Assembly: GCF_036226445.1 (NCBI RefSeq)
Contig: NZ_CP108474.1
Coordinates: forward strand, 1,240,001 to 1,304,000
DNA length: 64,000 nt
Direction: 5' to 3'
Source: Streptomyces sp. NBC_01255
GTDB lineage: Bacteria; Actinomycetota; Actinomycetes; Streptomycetales; Streptomycetaceae
Positions within the stretch are counted from its first letter, which is position 1; each line of letters opens with the position of its first letter. Below the pieces are notes generated by a model that was not told the origin of the DNA, searched no databases, and worked only from the letters and a program-made list of their open reading frames with translations. Of the stretch, positions 57,463 through 64,000 are shown one piece after another. Made by a program: the position numbers and the translations under genes.

Positions 57463-58308
57463 GTGAGCATCACCAACCCCTTCCTGGACCCCAGCCGTCA
57501 GGCGGAGCTGTACGGTCACGCCTCCCGGCTGGCCGGGCGATCCAACGCCCTACTGCGTGCCAAGACCGCCGGTCGGCCTGTACCAGACGCGATCGTCCAG
57601 TTGGTGCGAGCGCACCACCATCGGCCGGATCGTCTGGGTCTGGTGCTGGACGTCGGCTGTGGTCGCGGCACGAGCAGCATGGCCCTCGCCGAGCAGCTCC
57701 GGCCGCGGCACGTCATCGGGCTCGACGCCGCCCCCGCCCTGATCGAACAGGCTCGCCGGCGCGCCCGTCACGTGGCCGGCCTCCACCTGAGCTTCCTCAG
57801 GGGTGACTTTCACCAGGTCCCCCTGCCGACCAGCTCGTGCGATCTCGTCGTCGCCGCGTTCTGTCTGTACCACTCGACGCACCCGCAGACGGTGATCGCG
57901 GAGCTCGACCGAGTTCTCCTCCCCGAGGGCCTGGCCGTGCTCGTCACGAAGGACCTCGACAGCTACCAGGAGATGGACGAGCTGGTTGCCGCCGCCGGTC
58001 TCGATCTGCGGGCCACCGGGCACGAGAGCCTGTACGTCTCGGCGCACGGCGGCAACCTCGCCGCCCTGGCCTCTCCGTCGCTCGACGTGCTGCACACAGA
58101 AGACGAGGAGCACAGCTTCACCTTCGACGGCCACGACCACGTGGCCGAGTACCTGGCCACCAACCCGAAGTACCACCTGCCTCCCGGTCTGTACGGGGAC
58201 CCGGGTGCAGTGGCAGCAGCTCTGCGCGGCGTCCTGCCCGATCGGCCGCTGACCACACAGTCCGTTGTCACGTTCGTCGTGGCTCGGTCCAGGGGAGGCC
58301 GATCATGA
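57463..58308 (+). CDS. SAM-dependent class I methyltransferase
   Basis: 281 residues from a GTG with GAGGGGAGGG upstream. Motif I GLVLDVGCGRGTSSMALAEQ, the acidic VIGLDAAPALIEQARRRAR, SFLRGDFHQVPLPTSSCDLV and AFCLYHSTHPQTVIAELDRV are those of UbiE-like enzymes. Soluble. The substrate cannot be read from the sequence; an O- or N-methylation of the nucleoside or sugar is likely. The stop overlaps the following gene by ATGA. Confidence 0.85.
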   Translation: MSITNPFLDPSRQAELYGHASRLAGRSNALLRAKTAGRPVPDAIVQLVRAHHHRPDRLGLVLDVGCGRGTSSMALAEQLRPRHVIGLDAAPALIEQARRRARHVAGLHLSFLRGDFHQVPLPTSSCDLVVAAFCLYHSTHPQTVIAELDRVLLPEGLAVLVTKDLDSYQEMDELVAAAGLDLRATGHESLYVSAHGGNLAALASPSLDVLHTEDEEHSFTFDGHDHVAEYLATNPKYHLPPGLYGDPGAVAAALRGVLPDRPLTTQSVVTFVVARSRGGRS

Positions 58309-59069
58309 CGGCCGAGCGCTTCACCAAGTACTACGAGACTCCCGCACGGGTCACCGCCGCCGTCCGCCACCACATCTGGATCGCCGAGCACGCAACTCCT
58401 CTCCAGCAGCCTTCCGTGACAGGTGTCGGGCCGACCAGCGTGACATTCGAACGCGTCGAGGGCCGTGCGGCCCGGCCGGAAGACCTGACGATGCTGGCGG
58501 AGCTGCTGGGCAATGCACATGGTGCTGCCTGGACCAGCGACCTCAGGTCGGCCCCACTGACGACGCCACACCGCTTCCAGGACGGCGCCGCGTTCGGCGA
58601 CTACCTGGGTCCCCGGCAAGCGGCCCTGCGGCGGCGGCTGGCACAGGGGTTTCTGCCGGACAAGTTCGCCCTGGACACGATGCTCACCCTGCTGGAGAAG
58701 ACCGGCGAGGGGCCCACCGCCTTCTACAAGGACTGCAACCCCCGGAACTTCCTCATCACGGAGACCGGTGCCGTCTACACGGTCGACACCGACGACCTCA
58801 CGCTCGCCCCACTGGCGTACGACCTGGCCAAGCTGATCGTGACGTTGATCGCGACGTACGGTCCGCAGCCGGAGGGTGCCGTCTCCGCGGCCCTGGCGGC
58901 TTACAACCGAGCCGCCGCATCTCATGACGTCCGACTCGGCGCGACGGGCCGTGAACGGCTCGACGACTTCGTCGCACTGCACGCCGTCCTCACGGCCCCG
59001 TACGCCGGGCGCAACGGCTACTGCCACGGCTGGCTGCCCGGCCATCACCGACCCCGAGGTTCCGCATGA
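58305..59069 (+). CDS. APH-like small-molecule kinase (first copy)
   Basis: 254 residues. The kinase catalytic loop is FYKDCNPRNFLIT (Brenner-type, with Lys-Asp in place of His-Gly-Asp) and the metal-binding segment is VYTVDTDDLTLAPLAYDLAK. The N-terminal lobe is small (TSVTFERVEGRAARPED) and lacks a clear glycine loop. The family phosphorylates sugars, aminoglycosides or nucleosides. It is separated from a second APH-like gene by a phosphatase gene, all joined by 4-bp overlaps, suggesting protection and release by phosphate during biosynthesis. Confidence 0.78.
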   Translation: MTAERFTKYYETPARVTAAVRHHIWIAEHATPLQQPSVTGVGPTSVTFERVEGRAARPEDLTMLAELLGNAHGAAWTSDLRSAPLTTPHRFQDGAAFGDYLGPRQAALRRRLAQGFLPDKFALDTMLTLLEKTGEGPTAFYKDCNPRNFLITETGAVYTVDTDDLTLAPLAYDLAKLIVTLIATYGPQPEGAVSAALAAYNRAAASHDVRLGATGRERLDDFVALHAVLTAPYAGRNGYCHGWLPGHHRPRGSA

Positions 59070-59725
59070 TCACGACCGAACTCGTCTTCGTTCGCCACGG
59101 CGAGGCGCAGTGCAACATCGACGGCGTGGTCGGAGGGCCGCGCACGTGCACCGGACTGACCAACCTCGGCTATGCACAGGCCGAGCGTGTCGCGTTACGG
59201 CTCGTCACCGAGCACCGTGAGAAGCCCTTCGACGCGCTCTACGCCGGCCCGCGCATCCGCCTGCGCCAGACCGCCGAGATCATCAGTCAGGCCCTCCAGA
59301 TCCCGATGCTCGTGGACGAGCGCCTCGACGGTCCGGTGCACGGCGCCGCCGACGGCCTGCCTTGGACGGACGTGAAGAACGCTGCCGACGGCGGGCCTCA
59401 TGCCCACCCCGATACACCGTGGGCCAAGGGATCCGACACCTGGAACGGCTATCTGGAACGCGCCGGCGGCTTCCTCCAGCAACTCCTCGAACGACATGAG
59501 GGCGACCGTGTCCTGTTCGCGGCCCACGGTGAGACGGTGATCGCCGCGAACACCCTGCTCCTGGGAGTTCCGATCGGTTCGCCGGCGGGGTTCGCCGTGT
59601 CCCACGGCTCCATCACGCGGTGGCAGCACCATCTCAACCGGCTGGGACAGACGCGGTGGATGCTCGACCGGCACAACGACACCGAGCACCTGACGACTCT
59701 GACCGCAGCGGAGACCGGCTCGTGA
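59066..59725 (+). CDS. Histidine phosphatase (phosphoglycerate-mutase-like)
   Basis: 219 residues. The catalytic LVFVRHGEAQCNIDG, LTNLGYAQAERVALRL, DALYAGPRIRLRQTAEIIS, the acidic DERLDGPVHGAADG and the second catalytic His in VLFAAHGETVIAANTLLL are complete. Cobalamin-phosphatase-like enzymes of this branch remove phosphate from nucleotides or sugars. Placed between the two APH-like kinases with overlapping starts on both sides, it probably acts on their phosphorylated product. Confidence 0.88.
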   Translation: MITTELVFVRHGEAQCNIDGVVGGPRTCTGLTNLGYAQAERVALRLVTEHREKPFDALYAGPRIRLRQTAEIISQALQIPMLVDERLDGPVHGAADGLPWTDVKNAADGGPHAHPDTPWAKGSDTWNGYLERAGGFLQQLLERHEGDRVLFAAHGETVIAANTLLLGVPIGSPAGFAVSHGSITRWQHHLNRLGQTRWMLDRHNDTEHLTTLTAAETGS

Positions 59726-60558
59726 TCGCGGCCTTCGACGACCCGCGCATCGAACTGGCCCGCGACACGGTCGGCGCCGTCCGGGTACTCGCCGACCCGA
59801 AGCTCCCGCCCCGCCTCCTACGCCTGGCGGACAGCCGCGGACGAGAGTTCTTCGCCAAGCACCACAGCGAGCGGGAGCGCTACGTGCGGGAGGTCCACTC
59901 CTACGGCGAGTGGGTGACCTACCTGAACGGCCATGCTCCCAGGATGGTTGCTCGCCGGGACGCGACGTGCACGCTCTTGCTCACGAGCTTCCCCGGTGCG
60001 AGCGCGGACACGCTGGCCCCGGGATCGCCCGAGGAAGAGCAGGCCCACTACGAAGCCGGCCGAGTGCTGGGGACTCTCCATCACATCACCGTGCAGCCGC
60101 GTACCGGTGCCATCGGTGCGGAGCTGGCACAGCGTCTGGGTTCGTGGATCACCCGGGCAGACCGGGCCGACCTCATCTCCACGGCCGAACAAAACCTCCT
60201 GCGTCACAGTGCGGACGTCCTGGCAAACACCCTCATGGACAGTGCGGTGTGCCACCTCGATTACCAGCCCCGGAACTGGCTCGTCGGTCCCTCCTTCGGG
60301 CTGTGCGACTTCGAGCACATGCGTCGTGACGCCCGGATCCGCGACTTCGCGCGGCTCGAGTTCCGCCGATGGCAAGCAGCGCCCCAGCTCCGGAAGGCGT
60401 TCTTCGCCGGCTACGGCACGACGCTGACCGATACCGAGCAGCGCCTGCTGGAGTCCTTCGGCGCCATCGAGGCGGTCACCTCCCTGGTACGCGGACACGA
60501 GCAGGACGACCTCGCCCTCAGCACCCACGGCCGCACCGTCCTGGCCCGGCTGACCTGA
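59722..60558 (+). CDS. APH-like small-molecule kinase (second copy)
   Basis: 278 residues from a GTG overlapping the phosphatase stop. N-lobe with GREFFAKHHSERERYVREVH (the ATP-binding Lys), TCTLLLTSFPGASADTL at the hinge, then the catalytic loop AVCHLDYQPRNWLV and the metal segment LCDFEHMRRDARIRDFARLE. More canonical than the first APH-like protein, which it does not closely match in sequence. A kinase for a sugar or nucleoside alcohol is likely. Possible self-resistance function if the product is toxic. Confidence 0.82.
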   Translation: MIAAFDDPRIELARDTVGAVRVLADPKLPPRLLRLADSRGREFFAKHHSERERYVREVHSYGEWVTYLNGHAPRMVARRDATCTLLLTSFPGASADTLAPGSPEEEQAHYEAGRVLGTLHHITVQPRTGAIGAELAQRLGSWITRADRADLISTAEQNLLRHSADVLANTLMDSAVCHLDYQPRNWLVGPSFGLCDFEHMRRDARIRDFARLEFRRWQAAPQLRKAFFAGYGTTLTDTEQRLLESFGAIEAVTSLVRGHEQDDLALSTHGRTVLARLT

Positions 60559-60587
60559 CATCCCCTCCCTTCACTCTGGAGACCTCT

Positions 60588-61589
60588 GTGTCACAGCACC
60601 TGCCCCACGTCACCACCGCCTTCCCACGGCGAGCGGTGGTGACCGGCGCCGCCGGCTTCATCGGCTCCCACCTCGCCCACACCCTGGCCCAGGCCGGGAC
60701 CGTCGTCATCGGCGTCGACCGCCGGAACCCGGCCGTCGACCACACGGCCGCGGCCAACCTCGCCCCGCTGCACGGGCTCCCCGGATACGTCCACATCACC
60801 GCCGACCTGCTGAACTGCGCCATCGACCCGCTCCTGATCGACGCGGACGTCGTCTTCCATCTGGCCGGAGTACCCGGCGTACGTCCGTCATGGGGACCGC
60901 AGTTCGGCGAGTACGTCGCCTCCAACATCCTGGCCACCCAGCGCGTGATGGAGGCCGCCACCCGGATCGGCGTGCCACGACTGGTGGTCGCCTCATCCTC
61001 CAGCGTCTACGGCCCCACCAGCGGCGGTGCGAGCGTGGAGACGGATCAGCCGCGACCCGCGTCTCCCTATGCGGTCACCAAGCTCGCCGAAGAGCAGCTC
61101 TGCCTGGCGCACGCCACGCAGGCCCACTGCTCCACCAGCGTCGTCGCCCTGCGGTACTTCACCGTCTATGGTCCCCGGCAGCGCCCCGACATGTTCACAC
61201 ACCGCGTCCTGCGGGCCGCTCTCACCGGCCAACCGCTGCGCCTGTACGGAGACGGACACCAGCGGCGGGACTTCACGTACATCGACGACGCGGTCTCCGC
61301 CACGATCGCGGCGGCCACGACGCCGAACGCGAGGGACGTCATCAACGTGGGCGGCGGCTCCAGCGCCTCACTGCTCGAAGTGATCGGCATCGCGCGGAGC
61401 CTCGTCGGCCGCGAGATCGAGGTGCACCAGGAGAACCCTCGGAGCGGCGACGTCCTCACGACCCGCGCCAACCCCGGACGCGCCCACGAGGTCCTGGGAT
61501 GGCAGCCACAAGTCGACCTCCACAGTGGCATGCGCTCCCACATGCAGGCCCTCACCGCCGAGCCGGCCGTATACGGCCGGGCGGCATAA
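60588..61589 (+). CDS. NAD-dependent sugar epimerase/dehydratase (extended SDR)
   Basis: 333 residues from a GTG with TGGAG upstream. NAD-binding AVVTGAAGFIGSHLAHTLAQ, VVFHLAGVPGVRPSWG, the active-site LVVASSSSVYG with SPYAVTKLAEEQLC (Tyr-x-x-x-Lys), RYFTVYGPRQRPDMF and RRDFTYIDDAV are typical of UDP/GDP-sugar 4-epimerases and 4,6-dehydratases. It should modify a nucleotide sugar before or after cytidylyl transfer. Immediately followed by the KdsB-like gene. Confidence 0.88.
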   Translation: MSQHLPHVTTAFPRRAVVTGAAGFIGSHLAHTLAQAGTVVIGVDRRNPAVDHTAAANLAPLHGLPGYVHITADLLNCAIDPLLIDADVVFHLAGVPGVRPSWGPQFGEYVASNILATQRVMEAATRIGVPRLVVASSSSVYGPTSGGASVETDQPRPASPYAVTKLAEEQLCLAHATQAHCSTSVVALRYFTVYGPRQRPDMFTHRVLRAALTGQPLRLYGDGHQRRDFTYIDDAVSATIAAATTPNARDVINVGGGSSASLLEVIGIARSLVGREIEVHQENPRSGDVLTTRANPGRAHEVLGWQPQVDLHSGMRSHMQALTAEPAVYGRAA

Positions 61590-61603
61590 CCAGGGAGAAC
61601 GCC

Positions 61604-62398
61604 GTGGCCGCCACCACAGCGCAGCAGACCGCAGCACGCCACCGCATCGCCATCATCCCTTGCCGCTGGGGCTCTTCCCGTTTTCCGGGTAAGCCCCTGG
61701 CACAACTCGAAGGCAAGCCCCTCTTCTGGCACGTCCACCAGCGCTGCCTGGAGGCGGAACGCCTCGACGGTGTGGTGGTCGCCACGGACGACGAGCGCAT
61801 CGAGGAGGTCTGCGACCAACTGGGCATCGAGTGCGTACGCACGGGAGAGCACCTCACCGGCACCGACCGTGTCGCGGAGTGCGCCGAACACCTCGCGGCC
61901 GACGCGTACATCAACGTCCAGGGCGACGAGCCGTTCATCGCCCCGGCCGCGATCGACGCAGTCTCCCGGGCGCTGGACGACCTGCCCCCTGGCGCACTCG
62001 CGGTGAACGCGTACACGGAGCTGGACAGCGCCGGCGCCGTGCTCGACCACAACGTCGTCAAGGTCGTCGTCGGGACCGGCGGGAAGGCCCTGATGTTCTC
62101 CCGGAACGCGATCCCGTACCCGCGAGCGGGCCGCCCGACGTACCTCCGTCAGCTGGGGCTCTACGGCTTCACGCGCGAGGCTCTCAGCCTCTTCCGCCAG
62201 CTCCCGCAAGGGCCGCTGGAACGAACTGAAGGCGTGGAAATGCTGCGCTTCGTCGAGCACGGCCACGGCGTCCAGATGCTCGCCGTCGTGGACGACGGCG
62301 TGGCGGTCGACACGCCGGAGGACCTCGTGAGGGCCGGCGCCATCCTCCAGTCCCGAACGGGCCGATCTGCCCACGCGGAGCCGTCCATGCTGCGATGA
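61604..62398 (+). CDS. kdsB: CMP-Kdo synthetase-like cytidylyltransferase
   Basis: 264 residues from a GTG with AGGGAG upstream. IAIIPCRWGSSRFPGKPLAQ (nucleotide loop), VVVATDDERIEEVC, TGEHLTGTDRVAECA, YINVQGDEPFIAPAAID (metal-binding Asp) and ALMFSRNAIPYPR match KdsB. Gram-positive actinobacteria make no lipopolysaccharide, so a Kdo role in an outer membrane is excluded; the enzyme should make a CMP-activated acidic sugar for the cluster's product. The acceptor-site residues are conserved enough to suggest a Kdo-like sugar. It anchors CTP/CMP chemistry in the pathway. Confidence 0.85.
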   Translation: MAATTAQQTAARHRIAIIPCRWGSSRFPGKPLAQLEGKPLFWHVHQRCLEAERLDGVVVATDDERIEEVCDQLGIECVRTGEHLTGTDRVAECAEHLAADAYINVQGDEPFIAPAAIDAVSRALDDLPPGALAVNAYTELDSAGAVLDHNVVKVVVGTGGKALMFSRNAIPYPRAGRPTYLRQLGLYGFTREALSLFRQLPQGPLERTEGVEMLRFVEHGHGVQMLAVVDDGVAVDTPEDLVRAGAILQSRTGRSAHAEPSMLR

Positions 62399-62447
62399 CG
62401 CCCCTTGGCCGCGGGCAAGCCCGCCCCTACGCATATGAGGAACCTTG

Positions 62448-62801
62448 ATGAGCAACGACCCGTGGAACACGATCCGCACGCTTGCCGCGCTCTTCACCCA
62501 GCTCGACGCCGGGCGCGGCATGACTCCGGAGGAGCAGTGGACCCTGCAGGTCCTGAAGATCTCCGAGGAGGTCGGCGAAGCCGCCCAGGCCGTCATCGGC
62601 GCCCGGGCGACGAACCCCAGGAAGGGACAGAGCCACACCTGGGACGACGTGCAGGAGGAGGTCACCGACTGCGTGATCACCGGCATGGTCGCCCTGGCAC
62701 GGATGCGTCCTGACGACGCCCCGGACTACTTCGCCGCCGTACTCGCGAAGAAGGCGGCGAAGTTTCTGCCCGCCTCGGCCGGGGCTACTGAAGGCGCATA
62801 G
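62448..62801 (+). CDS. MazG-like pyrophosphohydrolase family protein
   Basis: 117 residues; ATG with GAGGAACC upstream. LQVLKISEEVGEAAQAVIG carries the E-x-x-E pair of the MazG-type helix, followed by DDVQEEVTDCVITGMVALAR with the second acidic pair. These all-alpha enzymes hydrolyse (d)NTPs to monophosphates. At the end of a cluster built on modified nucleotides it may remove stray modified NTPs or supply CMP. Followed by a bidirectional hairpin. Confidence 0.85.
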   Translation: MSNDPWNTIRTLAALFTQLDAGRGMTPEEQWTLQVLKISEEVGEAAQAVIGARATNPRKGQSHTWDDVQEEVTDCVITGMVALARMRPDDAPDYFAAVLAKKAAKFLPASAGATEGA

Positions 62802-62824
62802 CCGCGTCGGCTTTCGTCCGCCGG

Positions 62825-62866
62825 CTTCCGGCTCGGTGCGCTGCACTCAACGCGCCGAGCCGGAAG
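62825..62866. terminator. Bidirectional hairpin terminator closing the cluster
   Basis: CTTCCGGCTCGGTGCG, a ten-base loop, then CGCGCCGAGCCGGAAG: a 16-bp stem with one G-T pair, between the convergent MazG-like and MmyB-type genes. Confidence 0.8.
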
Positions 62867-62872
62867 GCTCCG

Positions 62873-64000
62873 TCATAGCTCGTCGGTCGGATCCCACACG
62901 TACGGCAGGGTGTTGTCGGCTTCCCACAGGTCCCGGCGAATGGCCTCAAGCAGCTGGATACGCTGCTTCAACTGCGGTACCAGTTGCTGAATCCGGTCGA
63001 CCGCTTCCTTCGGCTCGGCAGGGAGGACGGTGCGGGTCAGCAGCATCATCTCCTTCCTGGCGTCCTTGTTGATGGCTGCTTGCGGCACACGCACGATGAC
63101 GGTGTACGCGTCGACCTCGGAGATCCCCCACTGCCCGTCGGCGTCCCGGACGGCCCAGATCACGGAGTGGGTCGACGGAGAGAGGGTGAGCCGGGTGTCG
63201 GGGCCGATCATGCCGCTCAGCACGGGAAGATCGACTCCGTCGTCACCTGCGAGAGCGGCTGCCTCTTCCGTCGTGACCACCGACGGCCTCTTGGTCAGCG
63301 AGTTGGCGATCCGACGCCTGGAGGCGTCGTCAAGGGACTCCGCCGACGTCGAGGTGGGCATCTCAGGATTCGCGTTCTCGACCCAAGCGTTGCGCGCCCC
63401 GCCAAGCGGGTCCGTCTCGGTGTCTCCTTCGTCGCTCCACCACGTGATCACAACGAGTCGGCAGTCGGGCAGACTCGCCGGGTAGAGGACGTGGGAGACA
63501 ACGTCGACGGTCTCCCAGCCGAGCGCGGGCAGGGACATCTTGAACACGTGCCCGTCCCGGTTGACGGAGTGGCCGGCGTCCCCCTCCCATATGCGCGCCA
63601 CGTCAGCGTCCTTACAGACGTCGCCGATCAGCCCGAGCAGCTCCGGGTCGTCGCCGTGCCCGGCGAGCGCGTACTTGAGCATGCGTACATAGGCAGCGAC
63701 GTGCTGGTGCCAGTCGTGGTACTGAACACGGGCCTCCTGGCTGGTCAGAGCCCAGCGCATGAGGTTCGCACCCGGCTCCATGACCCAGGGCCACCACTCA
63801 GCCATGGCTTGGTTGTAGGCGAGGATGTTCCACTTCGCGTCGCACAGGTAGGTGGGGTCAGGCATCTGCTTGTCCACCAACAGGCGCAGAGCGCTGCGTA
63901 CCCGGGAGTCGCCGCCGGCGTCCGGGTCAGCGGTGTTGAGCTGGTTGTACAGGAGCAAGGCGTGATGCTCATCGCGGTCGAGCTGCAGCAGGTCAGCCAG
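62873..64000 (-). CDS. MmyB-type XRE regulator, partial (N-terminal HTH outside the window)
   Basis: At least 375 residues, open to the right edge; the frame begins LADLLQLDRDEHHALLLYNQ, which is the linker after the HTH in this family. The MmyB-like ligand-binding domain follows: PTYLCDAKWNILAYNQAMAE, NLMRWALTSQEARVQYHDWH, LLGLIGDVCKDADVARIWEG, and GHVFKMSLPALG. Beyond it lies an additional C-terminal ~180 residues not usual for MmyB proteins (RLTLSPSTHSVIWAVRDADG; LLTRTVLPAEPKEAVDRIQQ). It is convergent with the cluster. It may sense a metabolite. Confidence 0.78.
   Translation of the reverse strand: MADLLQLDRDEHHALLLYNQLNTADPDAGGDSRVRSALRLLVDKQMPDPTYLCDAKWNILAYNQAMAEWWPWVMEPGANLMRWALTSQEARVQYHDWHQHVAAYVRMLKYALAGHGDDPELLGLIGDVCKDADVARIWEGDAGHSVNRDGHVFKMSLPALGWETVDVVSHVLYPASLPDCRLVVITWWSDEGDTETDPLGGARNAWVENANPEMPTSTSAESLDDASRRRIANSLTKRPSVVTTEEAAALAGDDGVDLPVLSGMIGPDTRLTLSPSTHSVIWAVRDADGQWGISEVDAYTVIVRVPQAAINKDARKEMMLLTRTVLPAEPKEAVDRIQQLVPQLKQRIQLLEAIRRDLWEADNTLPYVWDPTDEL

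Noticed and set aside
50524..62801. Phage-type DNA hypermodification island
   Set aside because: The TS-like, carbamoyltransferase, kinase and MazG set recalls phage base modification, but SDR, KdsB-like and GT-B genes and dense regulators fit a small-molecule pathway better, and no phage structural or replication genes are present. Not fully excluded.

Overview
High-GC actinobacterial chromosome, almost certainly Streptomyces or a close relative. Evidence: third-position GC bias throughout, frequent GTG/TTG starts, typical Streptomyces families (DUF6223, DUF6193, MatB-like deacetylase/glycosyltransferase, MmyB-type and XRE-TPR regulators), and att sites made of the 3' end of a tRNA-Pro. The window reads as accessory chromosome: secreted-polysaccharide genes, several predicted conflict (defence) loci, at least one integrated element, and a long cryptic biosynthetic operon.

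Region 1 (1-17 kb). A partial membrane histidine kinase, a DUF6223 membrane protein, a secreted protein, a Ser/Thr kinase remnant and a DUF4246 protein come first. A predicted caspase-NTPase-WD40 conflict locus follows: a minus-strand operon of caspase/P-loop/beta-propeller protein, LCAT-like lipase and pentapeptide-repeat membrane protein, with a divergent Nudix-like protein. It abuts a secreted lyase whose C-terminal CBM appears cut off. Then come a decayed Rhs gene and a DUF6193 gene. The pentapeptide gene has no ATG/GTG/TTG at its natural start and may start at ATC.

Region 2 (17-22.3 kb). A surface-polysaccharide locus: membrane acyltransferase, NodB deacetylase/GT2 fusion, a small membrane protein and a GH16 lipoprotein. 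It resembles PNAG-type (Mat-like) exopolysaccharide genes.

Region 3 (22.45-33.91 kb). An integrated element bounded by 42-bp direct repeats of a tRNA-Pro 3' end, with a tyrosine recombinase at the right end. Its cargo is immune-like. A nucleoside-phosphorylase-fold protein and a large STAND ATPase carry the same 17-residue motif (GDHIDFRGSxFLGxVxG), one at its C-terminus and one near its N-terminus. This is the arrangement of an amyloid-signalling effector/NLR pair. A small membrane protein, an HTH-caspase plus EACC1 pair and a two-gene orphan operon complete it.

Region 4 (34-44 kb). GIY-YIG-like and CoiA-like nuclease genes, a membrane protein, an ArsR-type regulator divergent from a GNAT acetyltransferase across a perfect palindrome, an ISAs1 transposase, and an ABC-three-component (ABC-3C) conflict operon: DUF4297-like nuclease, middle component and SMC/DUF3732-like ATPase, preceded by a 27-codon coupled small ORF.

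Region 5 (44.4-64 kb). A cryptic cluster. A minus-strand set (XRE-TPR regulator, YdcF, WbqC) and a second TPR regulator with TrmO lie beside a long plus-strand operon: HATPase, HAD phosphatase, GT-B protein, thymidylate-synthase homologue, carbamoyltransferase, second GT-B protein, P-loop kinase, methyltransferase, two APH-like kinases around a histidine phosphatase, SDR epimerase, KdsB-like cytidylyltransferase and MazG-like protein. It ends at a MmyB-type regulator. The thymidylate-synthase homologue has Asp where dUMP enzymes have Asn, which predicts a cytosine substrate. With the carbamoyltransferase and CTP-dependent KdsB this suggests a modified cytidine/CMP-sugar product. No product is known to me for this gene set.
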